From contig NZ_JABTEX010000001.1 of assembly GCF_015711645.1 (NCBI RefSeq), positions 62,001-126,000 of the forward strand: 64,000 bases of DNA, written 5' to 3'. The stretch comes from Planomonospora sp. ID82291. GTDB taxonomy: Bacteria > Actinomycetota > Actinomycetes > Streptosporangiales > Streptosporangiaceae. This document shows positions 10,901-20,594 of the stretch, piece by piece. The notes under the pieces are model-generated. The model ran no database searches and was not told the origin of the DNA. It saw only the letters and a list, made by a program, of their open reading frames with translations. The position numbers and the translations under genes were made by a program. The stretch's first letter is position 1, and each line of letters opens with the position of its first letter.

Positions 10901-11389
10901 ATGAGCCCCAGCCTGCAGCCGACCCCGCTCCCCACCACGGCGATCGGCACCGAGACCGTCTCCCTGGCCGAGCTCCTCGGCCGGGGCTCGCTCGCCATCG
11001 CCTGCTACGCGGTGCTCGGGGTGATCCTGCTGATCATCGGCTTCTACGTGATCGACCTGGCCATCCCCGGAAAGCTGAGCCGGCTGATCAAGACCGACCG
11101 CAACCCCAACGCGGCCCTGCTCACCGCCTCCGGGCTGGCCGCCGTGGGCCTGATCGTCGCGGCCTCGATCTGGTCCTCCGGGGGCGCCCTGCAGGAGGGC
11201 CTGCTGGCCACCGCCGTCTTCGGCCTGGTGGGCATCGCCGTGCAGACGGTGGGGATGATCGCCTTCGACAAGATCGCCGGCATCTCCGTCCGCGAACTGG
11301 TCGCCGAGCCCGACCTGCAGCCCGGTACCCGCCTGCTGGCCGTCACGCACGTGGCCATCGGCCTGATCACCGCCGTGGCCGTCATCTAG
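10901..11389 (+). CDS. DUF350 membrane protein (YjfL-like)
   Basis: A 162-residue integral membrane protein with about four helices: ACYAVLGVILLIIGFYVIDL, AALLTASGLAAVGLIVAASIW, LATAVFGLVGIAVQTVGMIAF and VTHVAIGLITAVAVI. The repeated two-helix layout and the loop ending IPGKLSRLIKTDRNPNAA fit DUF350. In enterobacteria the DUF350 protein YjfL is encoded with YjfM and YjfC; the same three partners occur here. Function is unknown. Confidence 0.85.
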   Translation: MSPSLQPTPLPTTAIGTETVSLAELLGRGSLAIACYAVLGVILLIIGFYVIDLAIPGKLSRLIKTDRNPNAALLTASGLAAVGLIVAASIWSSGGALQEGLLATAVFGLVGIAVQTVGMIAFDKIAGISVRELVAEPDLQPGTRLLAVTHVAIGLITAVAVI

Positions 11390-11475
11390 GCACGCGCCCG
11401 GCCCCGGCCCGCCGCTCCGCCCGGGGCGGCGGCGGTGCGGCTCCCGCATCCCGGCCGACCTGGCACTCTTATTGC

Positions 11476-12633
11476 GTGAACGATCAGATCCGCGAGGACA
11501 CCACGCGCAGGCTGGAACGGGCCATGGGCACCCTGGGCACGGCGGCCATGGCCCGGATGGAGGACCGGCTGCCGTGGTTCCGCGCCCTGTCCGCCGAGGA
11601 CAGGTCCTGGGTCGGGCTGGTCGCACAGGCCGGGATCGCCGCGTTCGTGGAGTGGTTCCAGCACGCCGGCGAAGGACGCCCGACGCCCAGCATCGAGTTC
11701 TTCGGCACCGCGCCCCGGGAGCTGAAGCGGTCGATCTCGCTGCAGCAGACCGTGGACATCGTCCGGATCGTCGTCGAGGTGGTCGAGGCGCGGACCGGGG
11801 AGCTGGCCGCCCCGGGCGGGGAGGACCAGCTGGAGCAGGCGATGCTCCGCTACACGCGCGACGTCGCCTTCGCCGCCGCCCACGTCTACGCCCGCGAGGC
11901 GGAGGCCCGCGGAGCGTGGGACGCCCGGCTGGAGGCGCTGATCGTGGACGCGCTGGTCCGCGGCGAGGTGGACGACGGCCTGCACTCGTGGGCCGCCGCG
12001 CTGGGCTGGACCTCCTCACCGGTGGTCGTGCTCGCCGGCCGGGCGCCCGACGACGACCCCCAGGCGGTGATCGACGGCCTGCGCGACCGGGGCCGCCGGG
12101 CCGGGATGGACATGCTGGCCGGGGTCCAGGGCGACCAGCTGATCGTGATCGTGGGCGGCGCCGACAGCGTCGGCGCGGCGGCCCGGCACGTGGTGCCGCG
12201 CTTCGGCCCCGGCCCGATCGTGATCGGCCCCGAGGTGAGCGACCTGCACACCGCGGCCAGCTCGGCGCGGGCGGCGATCGCGGGCCTGCGCGCCGCCCCG
12301 GGCTGGCCGGACGCCCCCCGCCCGGTCCACTCCGAGGACCTGCTCGCCGAACGGGCCATCGACGGCGACGAGGCCGCGCGGACCCAGCTGGTCCAGAACG
12401 TCTACCTGCCTCTGGTCGGCACCCCGCTGCTCGACACGCTCGCCACGTATCTGGAGCAAGGTACGTCACTCGAAGCGACGGCTCGGCTACTCTTCGTACA
12501 TCCGAACACGGTCCGCTACCGGCTGCGCAAGATCACGGAGTTGACCGGATACCAACCGACGGAGGGCCGTTCAGCCTTCACTCTGCAGGTGGGCCTCATC
12601 CTCGGGCGGCTGTCCGAAACATCCGTGATCTAA
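11476..12633 (+). CDS. fasR: PucR/CdaR-type regulator, FasR-like activator of fatty acid synthesis
   Basis: A 385-residue regulator with a long N-terminal sensing region and a C-terminal PucR-type HTH (about 325-366: YLEQGTSLEATARLLFVHPN followed by TVRYRLRKITELTG). Its position directly upstream of fabD matches FasR of Streptomyces coelicolor, known to activate the fabD-fabH-acpP-fabF operon. The symbol is given by synteny and domain type, not by measured identity. Start GTG 11476. The 118-bp gap to fabD holds a perfect small palindrome that may be its target. Confidence 0.85.
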   Translation: MNDQIREDTTRRLERAMGTLGTAAMARMEDRLPWFRALSAEDRSWVGLVAQAGIAAFVEWFQHAGEGRPTPSIEFFGTAPRELKRSISLQQTVDIVRIVVEVVEARTGELAAPGGEDQLEQAMLRYTRDVAFAAAHVYAREAEARGAWDARLEALIVDALVRGEVDDGLHSWAAALGWTSSPVVVLAGRAPDDDPQAVIDGLRDRGRRAGMDMLAGVQGDQLIVIVGGADSVGAAARHVVPRFGPGPIVIGPEVSDLHTAASSARAAIAGLRAAPGWPDAPRPVHSEDLLAERAIDGDEAARTQLVQNVYLPLVGTPLLDTLATYLEQGTSLEATARLLFVHPNTVRYRLRKITELTGYQPTEGRSAFTLQVGLILGRLSETSVI

Positions 12634-12667
12634 TCGTCCCTTACTTAATCTGGACGAAACCCCTGCC

Positions 12668-12680
12668 GTAGGTTTCCTAC
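12668..12680. promoter_or_regulatory. Palindrome upstream of fabD, candidate FasR site
   Basis: A perfect inverted repeat GTAGG-TTT-CCTAC lies 71 bp upstream of the fabD start, in the only AT-richer stretch of the region, which also holds a run of A at 12681-12686. Its placement fits an activator site. The link to the PucR-type protein encoded upstream is inference. Confidence 0.45.
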
Positions 12681-12751
12681 AAAAAACTGTGGACCAAGTT
12701 CGTTCGGATCTCTATCCATGTGGCTAACTTCTACAGGGCAGGCTGGATTTC

Positions 12752-13684
12752 GTGCTCGTCATCGTCGCTCCGGGCCAAGGCGCCCAGACCCCAGGCTTCC
12801 TGACCCCATGGCTTGAGATGCCCGGCCTGGCGGACCGGTTGTCCGCCTGGTCCGATGTCGTCGGCCTCGATCTGATCGCCTGCGGGACCACCGCCGACGC
12901 GGATGCGATCCGTGACACCGCGGTGGCCCAGCCGCTGCTCGTGGCCGCCGGCCTGGCCGCCGCCGAAGCCCTCGGCGTCCCGTTCGGCCCGGCCGCCGGA
13001 GCGCCGGGCGCGGTCACGCCCGACCTCGTCGCGGGCCACAGCGTCGGTGAGCTGACCGCCGCCGTCCTGGCCGGGGTCCTCACCTGCGAGCAGGCCCTGA
13101 CCCTGGTGCGTGAGCGCGGGCAGGCCATGGCCAAGGCCGCGGGGGTGACCGAGACCGGCATGGTCGCGGTGCTCGGCGGCGTCGAGGAGGACGTGCTCGC
13201 CGCGATCGACAAGCACGGCCTCACCCCGGCCAACGTCAACGGCGCCGGTCAGATCGTGGCCGGCGGCACCCTGGAGCGGCTGGCGGAGTTCACGGCCGAA
13301 CCGCCCGCGCGGGCCCGGCTGATCCCCCTGTCGGTCGCGGGGGCGTTCCACACCTCCCACATGGCTCCGGCCGTCGACCACCTGCGCGAGGTCGTCGCCT
13401 CGATCACGCCCCGCGACCCGTCGGTCGCCCTGCTGTCCAACGCCGACGGCGCCGTGGTCACCGACGGCGGCGCCTTCCTGGAGCGCCTGATCGACCAGGT
13501 CGCCAACCCCGTCCGCTGGGACGCCTGCATGGCCACGATGGCCGACCGGGGGGCCACCGCGATGATCGAGCTGCTTCCCGGCGGCACGCTCACCGGCCTG
13601 GCCAAGCGCGCCCTGCGGGGCGTCGCGGCCGTGGCGCTGAAGACCCCCGACGACCTGGACGCCGCCCGGGCGGTCCTGCAGTGA
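12752..13684 (+). CDS. fabD: Malonyl-CoA:ACP transacylase
   Basis: FabD moves malonyl groups from CoA to the acyl carrier protein for chain elongation. The 310-residue protein shows APGQGAQTPGFL at the start, the nucleophile motif GHSVGEL (Ser97) and the histidine motif AFHTSHM (His about 204). Residues about 117-133 (EQALTLVRERGQAMAKA) fit the family. Start GTG 12752 follows an AGGGCAGG-type ribosome site. First gene of the fab operon, 73 bp before fabH. Confidence 0.96.
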   Translation: MLVIVAPGQGAQTPGFLTPWLEMPGLADRLSAWSDVVGLDLIACGTTADADAIRDTAVAQPLLVAAGLAAAEALGVPFGPAAGAPGAVTPDLVAGHSVGELTAAVLAGVLTCEQALTLVRERGQAMAKAAGVTETGMVAVLGGVEEDVLAAIDKHGLTPANVNGAGQIVAGGTLERLAEFTAEPPARARLIPLSVAGAFHTSHMAPAVDHLREVVASITPRDPSVALLSNADGAVVTDGGAFLERLIDQVANPVRWDACMATMADRGATAMIELLPGGTLTGLAKRALRGVAAVALKTPDDLDAARAVLQ

Positions 13685-13757
13685 ACCGGCGCGCGCCCGG
13701 CGGATCCGGTACGGCGGCGCGAACGGCCCGTACGGCGAACGAGGAGCTGATCGACGG

Positions 13758-14711
13758 ATGAAGGTCTCGCAGGGCGCCCCCGGCGCGAAGATCCTGGCCT
13801 TCGGCCACTACCAGCCGTCCAAGGTGGTCACCAACGACGACCTGTCGGAGACGATGGAGACCAGCGACGAGTGGATCCGCAGCCGGGTCGGCATCCAGGA
13901 GCGCCGCATCGCCGAGGGCGAGTCCGAGGTCGACCTGGCCGTCCAGGCCGGCGGCAAGGCCCTGGCCGCGAGCGGGCTGTCCGCCTCCGACGTCGACCTG
14001 GTGATCATCGCCACCTGCACCCTGGAGACGCAGATCCCCAACGCGGCGGGCAGGGTCGCCACCCGGCTCGGCATCGACGCCCCCGGCGCGCTCGACGTGA
14101 ACACCGCCTGCTCCGGCTTCTGCTACGCGCTGGCGGTCGCCGACGACGCGATCCGCGCGGGATCGGCCACCAACGTGCTGGTCGTCGGCACCGAGAAGTT
14201 CTCCCCCTGGATCGACTGGACCGACCGGAGCACCGCGGTGATCTTCGCCGACGGCGCGGGCGCCGCGGTCGTCGGCCCGTCCGACACCCCCGGCATCGGC
14301 CCGGTGGTCTGGGGCAGCGCCGGCGACAAGGCCGACGCGATCATGATCAAGGACCGCCGCTCCTTCCTCCAGCAGGAGGGCCAGACCGTGTTCCGCTGGG
14401 CCACCACCGCGCTCCACCCGGTGGCCCGGCAGGCGTGCGAGCGCGCCGGGGTGGACCCCGCCGAGCTCGCCGCCTTCGTGCCCCACCAGGCGAACGTGCG
14501 CATCATCGAGGCCATCGCCCGCAGGATCGGCGCCGAAAACGCCGTCGTCGCCAAGGACCTCGTGCTGGCGGGCAACACCTCCGCCGCCTCGATCCCGATG
14601 GCCCTGTCCCGGATGATCGAGCGCGGCGAGGTGCCCTCGGGCGGGCTCGCCCTGCTGCTCGGCTTCGGCGCCGGCCTGACCTACGCCGGTCAGGTCGTCG
14701 AGATCCCCTGA
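13758..14711 (+). CDS. fabH: Beta-ketoacyl-ACP synthase III
   Basis: FabH primes fatty acid synthesis by condensing a starter acyl-CoA with malonyl-ACP; in actinomycetes it often accepts branched starters. The 317 residues contain the Cys-His-Asn triad: NTACSGF (Cys118), HQANVRI (His about 244) and AGNTSAAS (Asn about 274). Length is normal. It is the second gene of the fab operon. Confidence 0.97.
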   Translation: MKVSQGAPGAKILAFGHYQPSKVVTNDDLSETMETSDEWIRSRVGIQERRIAEGESEVDLAVQAGGKALAASGLSASDVDLVIIATCTLETQIPNAAGRVATRLGIDAPGALDVNTACSGFCYALAVADDAIRAGSATNVLVVGTEKFSPWIDWTDRSTAVIFADGAGAAVVGPSDTPGIGPVVWGSAGDKADAIMIKDRRSFLQQEGQTVFRWATTALHPVARQACERAGVDPAELAAFVPHQANVRIIEAIARRIGAENAVVAKDLVLAGNTSAASIPMALSRMIERGEVPSGGLALLLGFGAGLTYAGQVVEIP

Positions 14712-14796
14712 GAAGATCCACCGGAAGACCCCTGAGACCTGCGCGGCCCCGCCGCGCGGACCGAGAAGAACACCGACCCCAAGGAGAACACGCGAC

Positions 14797-15036
14797 ATGG
14801 CCATGACCGAGCAGGAGATCCTCGCTGGTATCGGCAAGATCATCAACGAGATCACCGGCATCCCGGCCGCCGAGGTGACCCCGGAGAAGAACTTCGTGGA
14901 CGACCTCGACATCGACTCGCTGTCCATGGTCGAGATCGCCGTCGCCGCCCAGGACGAGTTCGGCGTCGAGATCCCCGACGACCAGCTCAAGCACCTCAAG
15001 ACCGTCAAGGACGTCATCAACTTCATTCAGGGCTGA
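14797..15036 (+). CDS. acpP: Acyl carrier protein
   Basis: A 79-residue acidic four-helix carrier with the phosphopantetheine attachment motif DIDSLSMVE (Ser41). It shuttles acyl intermediates among FabD, FabH and FabF. ATG 14797 lies downstream of AAGGAG; a second in-frame ATG two codons on is also possible. Confidence 0.97.
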   Translation: MAMTEQEILAGIGKIINEITGIPAAEVTPEKNFVDDLDIDSLSMVEIAVAAQDEFGVEIPDDQLKHLKTVKDVINFIQG

Positions 15037-15091
15037 CGGCCGGGCCGTCCCCGACCGAAGCCTCGGACCGCACGAACAAGGAGCGTAGAAC

Positions 15092-16324
<1,233 letters not shown>

Positions 16325-16336
16325 CAGGAGCCCGCC

Positions 16337-17779
16337 ATGACTGTGCTCGAGAACAGATCCGCCGAAGCCACCGGGGCTCCCGAGGCCGCTCAGCCCGTCG
16401 AGGAGGCGGCCGATCCCCGCGATCCCCAGGTGCGTCTGGCCGCCCTCCTCGACGAGGGCTCGATCCGGCTGATCACGCCGGTCGACCGCAGCGGCGTGCT
16501 CGCCGCGATGGGCCGCATGGAGGGCGTGCCGGTCGTCGTGTTCTGCAGCGACGCCCGCGTCCAGGGCGGCGCCATGGGCAGCGAGGGCTGCGAGCACATC
16601 GTGCACGCCTACGACGTCGCGGTCCGCGAGCGCGTCCCGGTCGTCGGCGTGTGGCACTCCGGCGGCGCCCGCCTGGCCGAGGGGGTCGAGTCCCTGCACG
16701 CCGTCGGCCGGGTGTTCGCCGCGATGACCCGCGCCTCCGGCGTGGTCCCGCAGCTGTCCGTGGTCGTCGGCCCCGCCGCCGGCGGCGCGGCGTACGGTCC
16801 GGCGCTGACCGACATCGTGATCCTCGCCCAGGAGGGCCGCATCTTCGTCACCGGTCCCGACGTGGTCCGCAGCGTCACCGGCGAGCAGATCGACATGGCC
16901 GCGCTCGGCGGTCCGGAGCCGCACAGCAAGCGCAGCGGCGTCGTGCACGTGGTCGCCAAGAGCGAGACCGACGCCTACGTGCAGGCCCGCCGGCTGACCG
17001 TGCTCCTGGGCCACCAGGGGCGCGTCCGCACCGAGGTCGAGGAGGTCGACTTCTCCGGCCTGCTGCCGGAGAACGCCCGCCGCGCCTACGACGTCAAGCC
17101 CCTGGTCACAGGCCTGCTCGACGAGCCCGGGGTGGAGCTGCACCCCAAGTGGGCGCCGAACATCGTCACCACGCTGGGCCGCCTCGGGGGCCGGACCGTC
17201 GGGGTGATCGCCAACAACCCCATGCGGCTGGGCGGTTGCCTGGACTCCACCTCCGCGGAGAAGGCCGCCCGCTTCGTGCGCATGTGCAACGCCTTCGGGG
17301 TGCCGCTGATCGTGCTGGTGGACGTGCCCGGCTACCTGCCCGGAGTCGGCCAGGAGCACGACGGCGTGGTGCGCCGCGGCGCCAAGCTGCTGCACGCCTT
17401 CGCCGAGGCCTCGGTGCCGAGGGTCACCCTGGTGACCCGCAAGGCCTACGGCGGCGCCTACATCGCGATGAACTCCCGCTCCCTGGGCGCCACCAAGGTG
17501 TTCGCCTGGCCGACCACCCAGGTGGCGGTGATGGGCGCGCTGGCCGCGGTGCGCATCCTCAAGCGCCGCGAGATCGCGGCGGCTCCGGAGGAGGAGCGCT
17601 CGGCCCTGGAGGCCCGGCTCGCCGAGGAGCACGAAGTGCTCGCCGGCGGCCTGGACCGGGCCATCGAGCTCGGCGTGGTGGACGAGGTGATCAAGCCCGA
17701 GGAGACGCGCGGCGCCATCGCCAAGATCCTCGCCCAGGCCACCCCGGCCCGCGGCGCCCACGGCAACATCCCCCTGTGA
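16337..17779 (+). CDS. accD6: Acyl-CoA carboxylase carboxyltransferase (AccD6-like)
   Basis: A 480-residue carboxyltransferase with two crotonase-like halves: N-half GVWHSGGARLAEGVESLHA and VVGPAAGGAAYGPALTD, C-half VDVPGYLPGVGQEHDGVVRRG and RKAYGGAYIAMNSR. It pairs with a biotinylated alpha subunit, encoded elsewhere, to make malonyl-CoA from acetyl-CoA. Its place after the ketoacyl synthase gene matches accD6 after kasB in mycobacteria; the symbol rests on that synteny. Substrate preference (acetyl- or propionyl-CoA) cannot be decided here. ATG 16337 follows ACAGGAG. Confidence 0.9.
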   Translation: MTVLENRSAEATGAPEAAQPVEEAADPRDPQVRLAALLDEGSIRLITPVDRSGVLAAMGRMEGVPVVVFCSDARVQGGAMGSEGCEHIVHAYDVAVRERVPVVGVWHSGGARLAEGVESLHAVGRVFAAMTRASGVVPQLSVVVGPAAGGAAYGPALTDIVILAQEGRIFVTGPDVVRSVTGEQIDMAALGGPEPHSKRSGVVHVVAKSETDAYVQARRLTVLLGHQGRVRTEVEEVDFSGLLPENARRAYDVKPLVTGLLDEPGVELHPKWAPNIVTTLGRLGGRTVGVIANNPMRLGGCLDSTSAEKAARFVRMCNAFGVPLIVLVDVPGYLPGVGQEHDGVVRRGAKLLHAFAEASVPRVTLVTRKAYGGAYIAMNSRSLGATKVFAWPTTQVAVMGALAAVRILKRREIAAAPEEERSALEARLAEEHEVLAGGLDRAIELGVVDEVIKPEETRGAIAKILAQATPARGAHGNIPL

Positions 17780-17850
17780 CCTGTCCACCGTGACCGCGGT
17801 CGTCCCGGCCGGACGGTCAGGACCCGCTGCGGACATCCGGACGGACATCC

Positions 17851-17906
17851 GGGGAACGCCGACGGCCCCGCACGGAGTGATCCGTGCGGGGCCGTCGGCG
17901 TTCCCC
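17851..17906. terminator. Bidirectional terminator between fab operon and DUF3145
   Basis: A perfect 26-bp inverted repeat (17851-17876 and 17881-17906) with a 4-nt GTGA loop stands between the convergent accD6 and DUF3145 genes. Such a long exact stem should end transcription from both sides. Confidence 0.92.
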
Positions 17907-18028
17907 GCCGGGCGGCACCGGGCCCGGCCGGGCGGTCGCCGGCTCCCGGCGTGGCAGGCGGCCTCGGAGCGCTCCACGCGCGTACGGCAGGCGGACACGG
18001 AACGGGAGGAGTCCGGGTCCGTCCGGCC

Positions 18029-18523
18029 TCAGACGGCGGCGTGCAGCCAGCGGACCGGGGCGCCCTCTCCCGCGTAACGGAACGATTCGAGCTCCTCGTC
18101 CCACTGCCTGCCCAGCAGCCGGTCGAGTTCCTCCTCCAGGACCACCCGGCCCTGGCGGGCCAGCAGCATGGCGGAGCGCAGCCGGTCCTCGGGCACGAGG
18201 ATGTCGCCCGTGGCCCCGATCACCGCGGTGAAGGCGCCCAGCGTCGGGGTGTAGGCGTGGCGGGACCCGTCGGAGCCCGGGGAGGCGTCCTCGGTGACCT
18301 CGAAGCGGATCCGCTGCCAGCCCATCAGCGAGGAGGTGATGGCCGCGGCCGTTCCCACCCGCCCTTCCCATTCGGCCTGTGCGCGCACATGGCCCGGCGC
18401 GGCGGGCTGCGGCGTCCACGTCAGGTCTACGGGCACGCCAAGGACACCCGCGACCGCCCATTCGATATGAGGGCACAGCGCGGGCTGAGCCGAGTGGACG
18501 TAAAGCACGCCACGAGCAGACAC
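18029..18523 (-). CDS. DUF3145 family protein
   Basis: A 164-residue protein matching DUF3145: RGVLYVHSAQPALCPHIEWAV at its head, a Trp/Arg-rich middle (LMGWQRIRFEVTED) and the near-invariant ending DEELESFRYAGEGAPVRWLH. The family is restricted to actinobacteria, often near the fab cluster, and has no known function. GTG 18523 is chosen because GGGAGG lies just upstream; a longer frame to 18583 adds 20 residues without a ribosome site. Confidence 0.88.
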   Translation of the reverse strand: MSARGVLYVHSAQPALCPHIEWAVAGVLGVPVDLTWTPQPAAPGHVRAQAEWEGRVGTAAAITSSLMGWQRIRFEVTEDASPGSDGSRHAYTPTLGAFTAVIGATGDILVPEDRLRSAMLLARQGRVVLEEELDRLLGRQWDEELESFRYAGEGAPVRWLHAAV

Positions 18524-18617
18524 CGGACCTCCCGTTTCGTACGAGGTGCGCCTTCCCCAACGGCCTCGTGCGCGGATGATCACAAGTGACTGAAGGAGAG
18601 ACTACCGTCGGTCGCGA

Positions 18618-18656
18618 CGTCGCACCAGAGGGGGGTCATACCGAGATGGTGCGACG
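18618..18656. promoter_or_regulatory. Long inverted repeat upstream of the subtilase-sigma-CHAT module
   Basis: The 388-bp gap between DUF3145 and the subtilase gene contains a perfect 9-bp inverted repeat, CGTCGCACC at 18618-18626 and GGTGCGACG at 18648-18656, with a 21-bp spacer. Half-site centres are 30 bp apart, close to three helical turns, which would suit a dimeric or looping regulator. No convincing housekeeping promoter boxes were found in the gap, and no small gene was recognised there. Confidence 0.45.
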
Positions 18657-18911
18657 CGAGTGTCTCTCGTACCGCGACGGGCGGGCCGTACCGTTTCGAT
18701 CGGAGGAGTCCGGCCCGTTTCTTTACCCGGCTTTACGAATGCATTACCACGAGGGCCACCGAATTCGATCGGGTGTTCCCGTGGGGGAACGCTCCCGGAG
18801 GGCGGGCCCGGCGGAAAGAAATCCCGGCCTCCCCCCTCCGGAGATTCACGTAGGGCATGGTCGGAGAAGAGGATTTCCATCGACGCGGTGACCGACACCG
18901 GAGGAGCAGAC

Positions 18912-19976
18912 ATGGACGCCGACATCGCGCGGGTCGAACCCGTCCCCGGCTCGCCCGCCCTGATCAGGGCCGGTCAGCTGCTCACCGACGCGGCCGGGAT
19001 GACCGCCGTCTCCCGGTGGACCGCCGCGGCGTCCGAGGCCGACGGGATCTTCCGGATACGGCTCTCGCCCGGCGTGGACGTCTGCGACCTGGCGGCCGCG
19101 GTCCGGGACCGGGGCCACCTGGCCTCCCCCAACCACGTCCTGATGGGCCAGCCCCTCTTCTTCGGCGGTCCGGCGTCCCGCCCTTTTCCGGCCGCCCCGG
19201 TGCCCGCACCGCTTCCCCCGCCGCTCCCGGACGAGGACCCGGTGACCGTGGCGGTGCTCGACACCGGCCTGACCGCGCACCCGTGGTGGGAGAAGAGCCC
19301 CTGGTTCCTGGAGCGGCGGCGCGAGGCCTCCGAGGCGCCCGACGGCGACGGCGACGGCGTGCTGGACGCCCAGGCGGGGCACGGCACCTTCATCGCCGGG
19401 CTGCTCCTGCGGTCGGCCCCCGCCGCCCGGCTCCATCCCCTCCAGATCCTGGACGGCCGCGGCGTCGGCGACGAGGCGGGACTGCTGCGGGCGCTGGCCA
19501 GGCTCCGCGACGATCCGCCGCAGGTGCTCAACCTCTCCTTCGGCTGCCACACCTTCGACGACCGGCCCTCCCCGCTGGTGGAGGCGGCGCTGGGCGGACT
19601 GACCGGCACGGCGGTGGTCGCCTGCGCCGGCAACACCGCCTCGGACCGGCCGTTCTGGCCCGCCGCGCTGCCGGAGGTGGTCGCCGTGGGCGCCCTGGAC
19701 GCCGCGGAACAGGACCGGGCGCCGTTCTCGGCCCACGGCCCCTGGGTGGACGCCTGCGCCCGGGGCGAGTGGCTGACCAGCGCCTTCCTGGAATACGGAA
19801 CCTTCCACGGCTACGCGCGCTGGAGCGGCACCTCCTTCGCCACCGCCGTGGTGGCCGGAGCCGTCGCCGCGGCCGCCCGGGGCATGCCGCCGCAGGAGGC
19901 CGTGGCCCACGTCCTCGACCCGCGGCGCACCCGGAAGATCTCCGATCTGGGAGCCGCCGTCCCCCTCCCAAGGTAA
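18912..19976 (+). CDS. S8 (subtilisin-like) protease without signal peptide
   Basis: A 354-residue subtilase starting at ATG 18912 behind GGAGGAG. The N-terminal 105 residues form a pro- or regulatory domain (SEADGIFRIRLSPGVDVCDL, ASPNHVL) plus a Pro-rich linker. The catalytic domain carries the full triad: VAVLDTGL (Asp117), AGHGTFIAG (His157), SGTSFATA (Ser308), and the oxyanion Asn241 in ACAGN. There is no signal peptide or membrane segment, so it appears cytoplasmic, unlike most subtilases. It lies 60 bp before a sigma factor gene, and is the first gene of a four-gene module ending in a CHAT protease. A role in cleaving module proteins is inference. Confidence 0.9.
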   Translation: MDADIARVEPVPGSPALIRAGQLLTDAAGMTAVSRWTAAASEADGIFRIRLSPGVDVCDLAAAVRDRGHLASPNHVLMGQPLFFGGPASRPFPAAPVPAPLPPPLPDEDPVTVAVLDTGLTAHPWWEKSPWFLERRREASEAPDGDGDGVLDAQAGHGTFIAGLLLRSAPAARLHPLQILDGRGVGDEAGLLRALARLRDDPPQVLNLSFGCHTFDDRPSPLVEAALGGLTGTAVVACAGNTASDRPFWPAALPEVVAVGALDAAEQDRAPFSAHGPWVDACARGEWLTSAFLEYGTFHGYARWSGTSFATAVVAGAVAAAARGMPPQEAVAHVLDPRRTRKISDLGAAVPLPR

Positions 19977-19999
19977 AGTCTCCACCCGGAGTGATCGAT

Positions 20000-20018
20000 C
20001 GGACACTACGGGTGTCCG
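20000..20018. promoter_or_regulatory. Palindrome in the subtilase-sigma gap
   Basis: CGGACAC (20000-20006) and GTGTCCG (20012-20018) form a perfect 7-bp inverted repeat with spacer TACGG, 18 bp before the sigma factor start and just upstream of its GGGAGG. It could be an attenuating hairpin controlling sigma translation or an operator for autoregulation. Confidence 0.5.
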
Positions 20019-20036
20019 TCGGAGAGGGAGGCGCCG

Positions 20037-20594
20037 GTGGTCGACCAGCACACGATCGAGGCCGTACTGGCGGGAGACCAGGACGCCTGGGACGTGGTGG
20101 TCAAGCGCTTCGGTCCTCTCGTCTGGTCCGTGGTCCGGGCCTACGGACTGAGCGCGGCGGACGCGCACGACATCGTGCAGGGGACGTGGCTGCGGCTCGT
20201 CGAGAGCCTGCCCGGCATCCGCGACCCGGAGCGGATCGCCTCCTGGCTGTGCACCACCGCCAGGCGCGAGGCCGCCCTCCTGCTGCGACGGACCCGGAGC
20301 GAGCAGCTGACCGCGGAACCGGTCGAGCCCGCCGACCCGGCCGGCGGCGGGTACGCCGCGGATCCGGCACTGGCCGTGCTGACCGCCGACGAGGGCCGCC
20401 GACTGTGGCGGGCCGTCGAAGGCATGAACGAGCCCTGCCGGTCGCTCTTCCGCCTCATGGCCACGGCTCCCGACGCGGGCGTCCACCAGTTGGCCGGACG
20501 CCTGGGCATGCCCACCGGCAGCTACGGTCCGACCCGGCGCCGCTGCCTCGACCGGCTCCGCGCCCTGCTCGTCCCGCAGGAGGCGGCGTCATGA
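20037..20594 (+). CDS. ECF-like sigma-70 family sigma factor
   Basis: The 185-residue protein has sigma region 2 (about 12-88: GDQDAWDVVVKRFGPLVWSV, AADAHDIVQGTWLRLVESL, DPERIASWLCTTARREAALL) and region 4 (about 120-180: GMNEPCRSLFRLMA, ending in PTGSYGPTRRRCLDRLRALL). A helix-turn-helix with a GPTR-RCL-RLR recognition helix is typical of an actinobacterial ECF-like group. No anti-sigma factor of standard type is adjacent; the 157-residue protein overlapping the stop by 4 bp (ATGA) is the obvious partner candidate. Start GTG 20037, ribosome site GGGAGG. Confidence 0.9.
   Translation: MVDQHTIEAVLAGDQDAWDVVVKRFGPLVWSVVRAYGLSAADAHDIVQGTWLRLVESLPGIRDPERIASWLCTTARREAALLLRRTRSEQLTAEPVEPADPAGGGYAADPALAVLTADEGRRLWRAVEGMNEPCRSLFRLMATAPDAGVHQLAGRLGMPTGSYGPTRRRCLDRLRALLVPQEAAS

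Noticed and set aside
18524-18583. Longer N-terminus for DUF3145
   Set aside because: The extra 20 residues have no ribosome site and do not look like the family; GGGAGG precedes the GTG at 18523.
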